Below, piece after piece: positions 18,251-26,304 of a DNA stretch of 64,000 nt. The stretch lies in contig NCHA01000010.1 of NCBI GenBank assembly GCA_002257025.1, positions 62,001 through 126,000 of the forward strand, in the 5' to 3' direction. Source of the DNA: Sphingobacteriales bacterium 16-39-50 (GTDB taxonomy: Bacteria > Bacteroidota > Bacteroidia > Sphingobacteriales > Sphingobacteriaceae). Numbering within the stretch: position 1 is the stretch's first letter; every line of letters starts with the position of its first letter. The translations under genes and the position numbers were made by a program. The notes below the pieces were generated by a model. The model had not been told where the DNA came from, did not search any database, and saw only the letters and a program-made list of their open reading frames with translations.

Positions 18251-20689
18251 ATGAAAAAATTACTTTTTCTGAGCTTAGTGTTACTTGCCTTTGCTTCAAA
18301 TGCACAGAGCTTAAACGATCAGTTGAATGCAAAACGGATTATGCTGCCTAATGGCTGGTCATTATCTTCTGCGGGAAGGTCAATCGAATTAGGTGATTTA
18401 CCTCTGAATATTGCAGTTTCTGGGTCCGAAAAGCTAATGGCTGTAACTAATAATGGACAGAGTATTCAAAGCATTCAGTTAATTGACCCGAAAACAGAAA
18501 AGGTATTAGACAAGGTTCAAATTCCCAAATCTTTTTACGGACTGAAATTCAGCAAGGATGACCGGTTTTTATATGCCTCAGGTGGAAATGATAACTGGAT
18601 TCTTAAGTATGAAATCAGTAATTCAAAATTAGTGATCAGGGATACCCTCAAGTTGGGTAAGCCCTGGCCTGAGAAAATATCACCTGTTGGATTGGAGATC
18701 GATGATGCTAAAAACCTTTTGTACGTAGTCACAAAGGAGAATAATTCCCTCTATATTTTTGACTTGCTGACTAGTAAAATTATCCATCAGCAAAGCATCG
18801 GAAGTGAAGCTTATACCTGTATTTTATCGCCGGATAAGAAAATACTTTACATCTCATTATGGGGAGGAAAGAAAGTGGCATATTTTGATACAAATCTCAG
18901 AAAAGTTACGGCCTATGTTGACGTTTCATACAATCCCAATGAATTAATTCTGAACAAAGCCGGAAACATACTTTATGTAGCTAATTCCCAGGATAACAGT
19001 GTTTCTGTAATTGATGTTCAGGCCAAAAAGGTTGTTGAAATTCTGAATACTGCTTTATACCCGAATTCCCTAACAGGATCTACTACAAATGGTTTGGCTT
19101 TATCGAAGGACGAGCGAAGTTTATACATCGCTAATGCTGACAATAATTGTCTGGCGGTTTTCAATATAAGTCAGAAAGGTAAAAGTGTCTCCAAAGGATT
19201 TATCCCGGTTGGATGGTACCCTACGAATGTTAGAGTAATTGGAAGTAAAATATTTGTCGCTAATGGAAAAGGGTTTTCTTCATTTGCAAATCCTTTAGGT
19301 CCGCAGCCTGTAAGAACCGATGTCAAATCAGAATCACATAAAGGTGAACTTCCACAAGCAAACAATAGATTGCAGTATATTGGTAGTCTGATGAAGGGAA
19401 CAATGAGTGTGATCGATGAACCTTCTGTTGAAGATCTGGAAGTATATTCCAAAAATGTTTTCATGAATACTCCTTACAATAAGGATAAAGAATTGATTAC
19501 CGATGGTGAAGCTGGTAATCCTATTCCAAAAAAGGTAGGTGATTCTTCTCCAATCAAGTATGTGTTTTACATAATTAAAGAAAACCGGACTTATGATCAG
19601 GTATTTGGTGATATAAAAGAAGGGAACGGAGATTCTACTCTGACTCTTTTTGGAGAAAAATATACACCCAATCAGCATAAACTAGCAAGGGAATATGTGT
19701 TGCTGGATAATTTTTATGTTGATGCCGAAGTTAGTGCTGATGGACATAACTGGTCCTTGGGAGCCTACGCAACAGATTTTTTGGAAAAGACCTGGCCAAC
19801 TTCTTATGGCCGCAGAGGAGGGCAAAATGATGGATTGGGTCGCCGGACAGTTGCAAACAACAAGGATGGATTTATTTGGGATATGTGCAAAAGACATGGG
19901 GTTTCGTTCAGAACTTATGGCGTCTTTGCAGATAAGGATAAGGGAAATATTCCTGTTCTGGATGAAGCACATGTTTGTTCTTCGTTTACCGGTTATTACG
20001 ATCAGACAGTGAAAGATGTTGAGCGTTTTGAACAATGGAAAGCTGATTTTGATATTTTGCTATCGAAAAATGCAGTTCCATCTTTAAGTACAATCCGTCT
20101 GGGAGCTGACCATACCCAGGGTCTTGGGGTTGGCAAACCAACTCCTTACGCCTGTGTTGCAGACAATGATCTGGCAGTAGGTAAATTGGTAGAGCACATC
20201 AGTAATAGTTCAATATGGGCGCAGTCTGCAATATTTATTCTTGAAGATGATGCTCAAAATGGTCCAGATCATGTTGATGCACATCGTTCAATTGCAATGG
20301 TTGTGAGTCCGTACACTAAAAGGAACTATCTGGATCACACGATGTATTCCACTTCAGGGATGTTGCGAACGATGGAGTTAATTCTGGGTTTGCCTCCGAT
20401 GAGTCAGTATGATGCTGCCGCGATGCCTATGTTCAGGAGTTTTACCAGTAAACCTGATTTCACTAAGTTTATAGCTGTGCCTAACAGGGTTAGTCTGGAT
20501 GACACAAATAAGATTGTCTCAAAATGGTCAAAAATATCAGATGGCTTTGATTTTGCCGAGGTAGATAAGAATGACGACAGGTTATTTAATGAGGTTCTTT
20601 GGAAGGGACTAAAAGGAGATGATTTTGAAATGCCTGCACCCAGAAGAAGTGCATTTTTAAGGCTTGAGCAAAAAAATCAGAATGATTAA
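18251..20689 (+). CDS. Secreted YncE-type beta-propeller/alkaline phosphatase-like phosphoesterase fusion
   Basis: An 812-aa protein with the Sec signal MKKLLFLSLVLLAFASNAQS. Residues about 40-370 form a YVTN/YncE-like seven-bladed propeller (repeats such as ILYVANSQDNSVSVIDVQAKK and LYIANADNNCLAVFNIS). Residues about 430-790 form a phosphoesterase of the alkaline-phosphatase superfamily (PF04185-like): FYIIKENRTYDQVFGDI holds the nucleophile region, VSADGHNWS, then ILEDDAQNGPDHVDAHRS with metal ligands. The family cleaves phosphate esters, including phospholipid-like substrates. This domain pair is common in Bacteroidota. It lies 164 bp after SusC/SusD on the same strand, suggesting that the three act together in obtaining phosphorylated or phosphate-bearing material (inference). 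Confidence 0.9.
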   Translation: MKKLLFLSLVLLAFASNAQSLNDQLNAKRIMLPNGWSLSSAGRSIELGDLPLNIAVSGSEKLMAVTNNGQSIQSIQLIDPKTEKVLDKVQIPKSFYGLKFSKDDRFLYASGGNDNWILKYEISNSKLVIRDTLKLGKPWPEKISPVGLEIDDAKNLLYVVTKENNSLYIFDLLTSKIIHQQSIGSEAYTCILSPDKKILYISLWGGKKVAYFDTNLRKVTAYVDVSYNPNELILNKAGNILYVANSQDNSVSVIDVQAKKVVEILNTALYPNSLTGSTTNGLALSKDERSLYIANADNNCLAVFNISQKGKSVSKGFIPVGWYPTNVRVIGSKIFVANGKGFSSFANPLGPQPVRTDVKSESHKGELPQANNRLQYIGSLMKGTMSVIDEPSVEDLEVYSKNVFMNTPYNKDKELITDGEAGNPIPKKVGDSSPIKYVFYIIKENRTYDQVFGDIKEGNGDSTLTLFGEKYTPNQHKLAREYVLLDNFYVDAEVSADGHNWSLGAYATDFLEKTWPTSYGRRGGQNDGLGRRTVANNKDGFIWDMCKRHGVSFRTYGVFADKDKGNIPVLDEAHVCSSFTGYYDQTVKDVERFEQWKADFDILLSKNAVPSLSTIRLGADHTQGLGVGKPTPYACVADNDLAVGKLVEHISNSSIWAQSAIFILEDDAQNGPDHVDAHRSIAMVVSPYTKRNYLDHTMYSTSGMLRTMELILGLPPMSQYDAAAMPMFRSFTSKPDFTKFIAVPNRVSLDDTNKIVSKWSKISDGFDFAEVDKNDDRLFNEVLWKGLKGDDFEMPAPRRSAFLRLEQKNQND

Positions 20690-20754
20690 TCTTCAGAAGA
20701 ATTATAACTGAGGTAATCTTTAAATTTTTCGAACTGCTTCCAGCAGGATTTGTA

Positions 20755-20793
20755 GAAACCGTTTCATTTTTAATGAAGTGGTTTCTTTTTTTT
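20755..20793 (+). terminator. Rho-independent terminator after the phosphoesterase gene
   Basis: Stem GAAACCGTTTCAT (20755-20767) pairs with ATGAAGTGGTTTC (20773-20785) with two G-T pairs, loop TTTTA, followed by eight T residues. Confidence 0.85.
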
Positions 20794-20863
20794 CGGGGCG
20801 AGATCAATTCACTGTAGATCATTCGGTTAATTTCGGTACATTTAATAATTGAAGCTTAACTAA

Positions 20864-21295
20864 ATGAAATTAATCAAGTATATCTTCCTGATAATCATAT
20901 TATTATCTGTCGGTTCATTGATGTCTCAGCCAAAGGAAAAGGTTGAAAAACCCTATTATATCTACGAGAAGGGCCAGGCAATGAATAAGGTTATTGTAAG
21001 AAAAGAACTCAGAGGTACAGAGAATATTGTTCAGATTGAGGTTTTGAATGCAAGCGGTGGAACCGCCTTGGTCAGGGGACCAATCCTTGCGGGTGCAGAG
21101 ATTAATGAAGTAATCCCTACCCAGGGAAGCTTTAATTTGATTCGTCAGATTTCTAAGTCAGGAAGAGGGGAGACGATTCAATTACTGGATGTTGTTTTTC
21201 CTGTAAGACTTCGTATTAATATTTCAGGCCAGTTTCTTGAGGTTGAAATTAAAGAGGTAGGTTTCTGGAAGATTGCAGTTGGATTAACCCAGTAG
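20864..21295 (+). CDS. Small secreted protein of unknown function, paralogue A
   Basis: A 143-aa protein with a signal peptide (about residues 1-21, ending SLMSQ). The mature part is about 120 residues with alternating hydrophobic residues, suggestive of a beta-rich fold. It has no cysteine and no catalytic motif that I recognise. Segments shared with the next gene are QIEVLNASGGT, ISKSGRGETIQL, VVFP and GFWKI.VG. Two promoter-distal but separate genes (98-bp gap) of identical length point to a recent tandem duplication. An envelope or periplasmic location is inferred from the signal only. Confidence 0.75.
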   Translation: MKLIKYIFLIIILLSVGSLMSQPKEKVEKPYYIYEKGQAMNKVIVRKELRGTENIVQIEVLNASGGTALVRGPILAGAEINEVIPTQGSFNLIRQISKSGRGETIQLLDVVFPVRLRINISGQFLEVEIKEVGFWKIAVGLTQ

Positions 21296-21393
21296 AGGGG
21301 GTATCAGAGATTACTATATCAGAACAGGATTTTATTACTGTACTCAGTTTTTGTCCATAACAAGTTTATTTTTAAAATTAGATTTTAATAGCA

Positions 21394-21825
21394 ATGAAGA
21401 TTTTTAAAATTATGTTAATTGCTCTTTTTGCAATCAGTATTCTTTCAGTTAATGCACAACCCAAGATAAAGGCAGAAAGACCTTACACAATTCTTGAAAG
21501 AGGGCAACACATGACCCGCTTGAATATCATAAAAGACGTAAGGGCTAAGGAGAATACGGTTCAGATTGAGGCAGTTAATGCAAGTGGTGGAACGCTACGT
21601 GTGCAAGGTCCTGAAATGTTAGGTGCGGATATAACTGATGTACTAGCTACAATTGGTAATTATAACAAAATACAGGAAATATCTAAATCCGGAAGAGGTG
21701 AAACTATCCAGCTTCAGCAGGTTGTTTTCCCCTTAAAGGTTCGTATCACAATTTCCAATCAAGTCCTGGAAGTTATGTTCAAAGAGGAAGGTTTCTGGAA
21801 AATTACGGTGGGGATGAACCAGTAA
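21394..21825 (+). CDS. Small secreted protein of unknown function, paralogue B
   Basis: A 143-aa protein, same length and gap-free alignable with the preceding gene. The signal peptide ends near ILSVNAQ. The conserved core is QIEAVNASGGTLRVQGPE, ISKSGRGETIQLQQVVFPLKVRI and EEGFWKITVGMNQ. The signal peptide and residues 30-55 are the most diverged, while the SKSGRGETIQL block is unchanged, so that block probably forms the functional or structural centre. No family could be named. Confidence 0.75.
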   Translation: MKIFKIMLIALFAISILSVNAQPKIKAERPYTILERGQHMTRLNIIKDVRAKENTVQIEAVNASGGTLRVQGPEMLGADITDVLATIGNYNKIQEISKSGRGETIQLQQVVFPLKVRITISNQVLEVMFKEEGFWKITVGMNQ

Positions 21826-21895
21826 TCTGGCTTGATGTTTATTTGATTTATCTTCAAATTGCATATATCATGCATTAGAATTATTATTGCAGGAT

Positions 21896-22399
21896 ATGGA
21901 CAAAATATTGCAGAAAGAACAGCTATTTAAAAAAGTACAAGAGGATTTAGAGGCTCAGGGTTTTGAAATTTTACAAATGGATTTGCAGAGGCCATGGGGT
22001 GGCTTCTTCGTAATAAATGAGGATCAGGCTCAGAAATTTTCTGATACTTTTTTTAGTGGAATAGCTGTCGACCAGCTTAAGATCTCAGGAAAACTCAGTC
22101 CGAAAGTATTAATTGTTGCCCCTCAAACCCGACTTTCATGGCAATATCATCACCGCAGAGCAGAGATCTGGCAGGTAATAAGTGGTACAGTCGGAGTTAT
22201 CTCAAGCTTTACAGACCAGGAGACCGAACTTAAAAAGTATCATCCAGGGGATCAGATCGTTCTAAAACAGGGAGAACGTCACAGACTTGTCGGACTTGAA
22301 GACTGGGGGGTAATAGCTGAGATCTGGCAGCATACCGATGCCTCAAATCCCTCTGATGAATCTGATATCGTAAGAGTTCAGGATGATTTTGGACGATAA
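21896..22399 (+). CDS. Cupin protein of the mannose-6-phosphate isomerase type II (ManC C-terminal-like) family
   Basis: A 167-aa protein from the ATG at 21896 (a TTG at 21887 would add three residues). It has the features of the stand-alone cupin domain related to type II phosphomannose isomerase: RPWGGFF near residue 30, WQYHHRRAEIWQVISGTVGV with the HHRRAE metal-ligand motif, GERHRL as the second cupin motif, and a tail EIWQHTDASNPSDESDIVRVQDDFGR, which is nearly invariant in this family. Members are often labelled phosphoheptose or mannose-6-phosphate isomerase-like; enzymatic activity is not proven. A role in sugar-nucleotide supply for surface polysaccharide is plausible. It is cytosolic. 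Confidence 0.8.
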   Translation: MDKILQKEQLFKKVQEDLEAQGFEILQMDLQRPWGGFFVINEDQAQKFSDTFFSGIAVDQLKISGKLSPKVLIVAPQTRLSWQYHHRRAEIWQVISGTVGVISSFTDQETELKKYHPGDQIVLKQGERHRLVGLEDWGVIAEIWQHTDASNPSDESDIVRVQDDFGR

Positions 22400-22488
22400 T
22401 GCCTATGTTATCGTGACATTTTGGGTATAATTAACCATAGAAATTTGTTTATTTTCGCAGGCTTTCAATCCAAAGCCTTTTTTGATTT

Positions 22489-23217
22489 ATGATAATTCTT
22501 ATTTTCTTTCTTTGCCATTGGTTTTTGTCCCTGTTCTTTCAAACATTCTTCCTGCACCGCTACTCTTCTCATAAAATGTTCAAAATGAGCCCTTTCTGGG
22601 AGAAATTTTTCTATTTATCTACTTTTTTGGCTCAGGGATCTTCATTCCTGAATCCGCGTGCTTATGCCATCATGCATCGTATGCACCATGCCTACAGTGA
22701 TACCGAAAAAGATCCTCATTCCCCGCATTTCTTTAAAGATGTGATTGGTATGATGGTTCAGACTAAAAATATTTATCTGGATTTCATTAGGTTTAAGATT
22801 GAACCAGAACCGGCGTTCCGCGATAATTATCCAACCTGGCCCTTAATTGATAAGATTGGTGACCTTTGGATCACCCGCCTGACTTTTATTGCACTGTATA
22901 TAACTTTCTACGTGTATTTTGCAGAATACTGGTGGATGTTCCTGCTGCTTCCTATTCATTTCCTGATGGGACCAATCCACGGTGCTGTGGTCAACTGGTG
23001 TGGTCATAAATATGGCTATTCTAATTATGATAACCATGATCATAGCAAGAATTCACTCCCGTTAGACTTTTTGATGCTGGGAGAATTATTCCAGAATAAC
23101 CATCATAAAAAACCAAATAATGTGAATTTTGCATTGAAATGGTTTGAATTCGATCCATCTTATCCTATAATTAAATTGATGCATCACCTGCATATTATCA
23201 GGTTAAGGAAGGTTTAG
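22489..23217 (+). CDS. Acyl-CoA/fatty acid desaturase (membrane di-iron)
   Basis: A 242-aa integral membrane enzyme. The three histidine boxes of the SCD-type desaturase family are present: HRYSSH (about 25-30), HRMHHAYSD (about 63-71) and NNHHKKPNN (about 202-210); an extra GHKYGY lies in the fourth helix region. These ligate two irons and use O2 to introduce a double bond into a saturated fatty acyl chain. It is shorter than eukaryotic members but typical of bacterial ones, with about four helices. Role: adjusting membrane fluidity. The gene is followed by a terminator and so ends its unit. Confidence 0.9.
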   Translation: MIILIFFLCHWFLSLFFQTFFLHRYSSHKMFKMSPFWEKFFYLSTFLAQGSSFLNPRAYAIMHRMHHAYSDTEKDPHSPHFFKDVIGMMVQTKNIYLDFIRFKIEPEPAFRDNYPTWPLIDKIGDLWITRLTFIALYITFYVYFAEYWWMFLLLPIHFLMGPIHGAVVNWCGHKYGYSNYDNHDHSKNSLPLDFLMLGELFQNNHHKKPNNVNFALKWFEFDPSYPIIKLMHHLHIIRLRKV

Positions 23218-23240
23218 ACAGGATAAATAATTTTAATAAG

Positions 23241-23263
23241 GGTTCCTTAAGGGAGCCTTTTTT
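23241..23263 (+). terminator. Rho-independent terminator after the desaturase gene
   Basis: Stem GGTTCC (23241-23246) and GGAGCC (23252-23257) with one T-G pair, loop TTAAG, followed by six T residues. Confidence 0.8.
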
Positions 23264-23330
23264 GTTTTATAGTTTTTGGTTTTAGAACGTTGAGAGAACT
23301 GACTATGGTAAATTGAAAATTTAAAAAAGA

Positions 23331-23422
23331 CTCTCGCAAAGACGCAAAGACGCGAAACAAATCATCTAAAAACAACTGACTTGATATAATTAGCCCTTTG
23401 CGTCTTTGCGTCTTTGCGAGAG
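23331..23422. repeat. REP-like inverted repeat (AAAGACGC motif)
   Basis: A 23-bp perfect inverted repeat (left arm 23331-23353 starting CTCTCGCAAAGACGC, right arm 23400-23422) encloses 46 bp. Each arm contains the 8-bp word AAAGACGC (or its complement) twice. Palindromic elements of this kind occur in many copies in Bacteroidota genomes. It lies in a gene-free stretch of about 610 bp (23218-23829). Confidence 0.75.
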
Positions 23423-23649
23423 CATGAAAAATGTATTCTAAAGCATAACAGACGAGGTTTTGTATTTTCATGTAGTATCGTCATAATAAGTATTTATTTA
23501 TTGCCTGTTTAAAGTATGTGGTCGCGGTATCCGATTATATGTAATGACAAAAAATAACGTTGGTTCTGTTTGACACTAGTTTAACGAACTAATCCGCTGA
23601 AAGATGTGCAAGGGCTTATAAACATCTTGAGCACATGGTTCCGTAATAC

Positions 23650-23671
23650 GATTCCAGCGAAGGCTGGAATC
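23650..23671. repeat. Second palindromic element (GATTCCAGC motif)
   Basis: GATTCCAGC (23650-23658) and GCTGGAATC (23663-23671) form a perfect 9-bp stem with loop GAAG. No T-run follows, so it is not an obvious terminator. Its sequence is unlike the surrounding AT-rich DNA, which suggests a dispersed repeat. Confidence 0.55.
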
Positions 23672-23791
23672 TCCTCAACCCTCAACAAGGCATGTCAACC
23701 GATAGCGACACATCTATTAAGCAGGCAGCAATTCTATATTCCCCTTGTTTAAATGTGGAAATCTAAGCAGGTACTATGCCGATCTAAATTT

Positions 23792-23799
23792 TAAATTTG
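23792..23799 (+). promoter_or_regulatory. Candidate -7 element for parE
   Basis: TAAATTTG matches the Bacteroidota -7 consensus TAnnTTTG and lies 30 bp before the parE ATG. No good -33 TTG was found at the usual distance, so support is partial. Confidence 0.4.
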
Positions 23800-23829
23800 T
23801 AATTGTACAGGTATTATTTATAGATAAGG

Positions 23830-25710
23830 ATGGCTGAAATAGATTATAGTGATGATAGTATTCGATCGCTCGACTGGAAAGAACATATTCGCTTACGTCC
23901 GGGGATGTACATCGGGAAACTGGGTGATGGGTCGGCATACGATGATGGAATTTACGTTTTACTTAAAGAAATTCTGGATAACTCGATTGATGAGTTTGTG
24001 ATGGGCTCCGGCCGGACGATTGAGGTTACAGTAAGTGATAAAAAGGTATCTATTCGTGATTACGGTCGTGGAATTCCTTTGGGAAAAGTGATCGATTGCG
24101 TATCCAAGATCAATACCGGCGGTAAATATGACTCCAAAGCCTTTCAGAAGTCGGTTGGCTTAAATGGAGTGGGTACCAAGGCGGTAAACGCACTTTCTTC
24201 AAGTTTTACTGTTCAGTCCTATCGTGATGGTCGTACAAAAAAGGCTGAATTTGAACAGGGTGTTCTGGTGAACGACTTGCCGGAAACCGAAAGTACTCAG
24301 CGTAACGGAACCGCAGTTGTTTTTTATGCGGATGAAACTATTTTCAGAAACTATCATTATATCCCGGAATTTGTAGAAAGCATGATCTGGAATTATGTAT
24401 TCCTTAATTCCGGGCTGACGATCAATTTTAACGGCACTAAATTTTTCTCCGAAAGGGGTTTATATGATCTGCTTACCAGAAATACTGAAGCAGAGACTCT
24501 TCGGTATCCGATCATTCACCTTAAGGGTGAGGATATAGAGGTAGCTATGACCCACGGTCAGCAATATGGTGAAGAATATTATTCTTTCGTCAACGGACAG
24601 CATACTACACAGGGAGGAACGCATCAGGCGGCTTTCAGGGAGGCGGTTGTTAAAACAATCCGGGAATTTTATAAGAAGGAGTTCGATGCCTCGGATGTAA
24701 GGGCTTCTATTGTCTCTGCCATTTCAATCAGGGTACAGGAGCCGGTGTTTGAATCGCAAACCAAGACCAAACTCGGATCGCAGAATATAGCTCCGGATGG
24801 ACCTTCGGTTAGAACATTCATCAATGATTTCATCAAGAAGGAGCTGGATGATTATCTCCATAAACACCCGGCTGATGCAGATGCGCTTTTGAAGCGTATA
24901 CTTCAGTCTGAACGTGAGCGAAAAGATATTGCCGGCATTAAAAAACTGGCGAATGAGCGCGCAAAAAAAGCATCCTTACACAATAAGAAATTAAGGGATT
25001 GTAAAATTCACTTTGATGATAACCATGAGCGTAAACAGGATACCACCTTATTTATAACTGAGGGAGATTCAGCGAGTGGTTCCATTACCAAATCAAGGGA
25101 TGTCATGACACAAGCGGTATTTAGTCTGAAGGGTAAACCCCTCAATTGCTTTGGTCTTACAAAAAAGGTGGTGTATGAAAACGAGGAATTTAACCTTCTG
25201 CAGCATGCACTAAACATTGAAGACGGATTAGATAACCTTCGTTATAATAATATTGTGTTTGCAACTGATGCGGATGTGGATGGAATGCATATTCGTTTAT
25301 TACTAATGACATTTTTCCTTCAATTCTTTCCGGATCTGGTTAAGGCCGGACACGTATCTATCCTTCAAACCCCACTTTTCAGGGTTAGAAATAAGAAGGA
25401 AACAATCTATTGCTACAGTGATGAAGAACGGCAGCGGGCGATTCATAAACTCGGCAATAAACCGGAGATAACCAGGTTCAAGGGTCTTGGTGAGATCTCT
25501 CCGGAAGAATTCGGTTTGTTCATTGGTGCTGACATAAGGCTTGATCCTGTTATTTTATCAAAAGAGCAGGGGATTAAGAGTCTTCTGGAATATTATATGG
25601 GTAAAAACACTCCCGACAGGCAACAGCACATCATACAGAACCTGCGTGTTGAAGTGGATGTTATTGCTGAGGAGCAGGAAGCAGCAGCATTGTTAGCCGA
25701 AGTGTCATGA
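23830..25710 (+). CDS. parE: DNA topoisomerase IV subunit B (ParE)
   Basis: A 626-aa type IIA topoisomerase ATPase subunit. The GHKL ATPase shows [13 protein letters not shown] (Mg/ATP Asn), [10 protein letters not shown] and [17 protein letters not shown]. The transducer domain follows. The Toprim domain has [12 protein letters not shown] (catalytic Glu region), SLKGKPLN and [13 protein letters not shown] (the DxD metal site). It lacks the insertion typical of GyrB, and ParC is encoded 4.3 kb downstream, so ParE is preferred over GyrB. With ParC it decatenates daughter chromosomes. Its last four bases (ATGA) overlap the cytidine deaminase start. Confidence 0.93.
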   Translation: MAEIDYSDDSIRSLDWKEHIRLRPGMYIGKLGDGSAYDDGIYVLLKEILDNSIDEFVMGSGRTIEVTVSDKKVSIRDYGRGIPLGKVIDCVSKINTGGKYDSKAFQKSVGLNGVGTKAVNALSSSFTVQSYRDGRTKKAEFEQGVLVNDLPETESTQRNGTAVVFYADETIFRNYHYIPEFVESMIWNYVFLNSGLTINFNGTKFFSERGLYDLLTRNTEAETLRYPIIHLKGEDIEVAMTHGQQYGEEYYSFVNGQHTTQGGTHQAAFREAVVKTIREFYKKEFDASDVRASIVSAISIRVQEPVFESQTKTKLGSQNIAPDGPSVRTFINDFIKKELDDYLHKHPADADALLKRILQSERERKDIAGIKKLANERAKKASLHNKKLRDCKIHFDDNHERKQDTTLFITEGDSASGSITKSRDVMTQAVFSLKGKPLNCFGLTKKVVYENEEFNLLQHALNIEDGLDNLRYNNIVFATDADVDGMHIRLLLMTFFLQFFPDLVKAGHVSILQTPLFRVRNKKETIYCYSDEERQRAIHKLGNKPEITRFKGLGEISPEEFGLFIGADIRLDPVILSKEQGIKSLLEYYMGKNTPDRQQHIIQNLRVEVDVIAEEQEAAALLAEVS

Positions 25711-26198
25711 TAGAGAAAAAAAAACTTTCGATATCTTTTGAGGAATATTCTTCGGTAGATGAATTAAGTAAATCAGATAAAATTCTTTGTCTGGAGTCTG
25801 TGAAAGCAATGTCAAGTTCACATTCTCCTTACTCAGGATTCAGGGTAGGGGTAGCTGTGCAGCTCGAAAGCGGAAAGGTGGTTTATGGCAGTAATCAGGA
25901 GAATGTAGCATACCCATCAGGATTGTGTGCTGAAAGGGTTGCTCTGTTCACCATTGGCTCTACTTATCCGGATGATAAAATTATCAGCATGGCGATAACC
26001 GCCCAGACTGATCATTTTGAAATAAAAGAACCTGTTACTTCATGTGGTGCCTGCCTTCAGGTTATGGCAGAATATGAAAAGAAGCAGTCCAGCCCGATCA
26101 ATGTTCTCTTTTATTGCCGTAACGGTTCAATTATCCGAACCGAAGGAATAAAAAGTTTGCTTCCTTTTGCTTTTGCAGAAACAAGACTTCAAAAATAA
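25707..26198 (+). CDS. cdd: Cytidine deaminase
   Basis: A 163-aa homotetramer-type cytidine deaminase, which converts (deoxy)cytidine to (deoxy)uridine in pyrimidine salvage. The zinc site is complete: CAERVAL (the Cys ligand and catalytic Glu) and [10 protein letters not shown] (two Cys ligands). [29 protein letters not shown] holds the substrate-binding Phe and Asn/Glu. The N-terminal 20 residues are an extra charged extension relative to the shortest members. The start codon overlaps the parE stop (ATGA), so the two are translationally coupled, an unusual pairing. Confidence 0.93.
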   Translation: MIEKKKLSISFEEYSSVDELSKSDKILCLESVKAMSSSHSPYSGFRVGVAVQLESGKVVYGSNQENVAYPSGLCAERVALFTIGSTYPDDKIISMAITAQTDHFEIKEPVTSCGACLQVMAEYEKKQSSPINVLFYCRNGSIIRTEGIKSLLPFAFAETRLQK

Positions 26199-26304
26199 TC
26201 GTAAATTGTATTGTACGCAGGTGTTCAATTTACTACACCCGCAATTAAACAGGATTATTCAATAGATCGTTATTGAAAGCTCCTTTTAATTCTAATATCG
26301 ATCA

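Noticed and set aside
19695..20012. A 105-codon plus-strand frame inside the phosphoesterase gene
   Set aside because: It is out of frame within a well-supported conserved coding region.
23247..23471. A 74-codon minus-strand frame across the REP-like inverted repeat
   Set aside because: It consists of the translated repeat arms (LAKTQRRKG, RVFASLRES) and has no other features; repeats of this type commonly give false genes.
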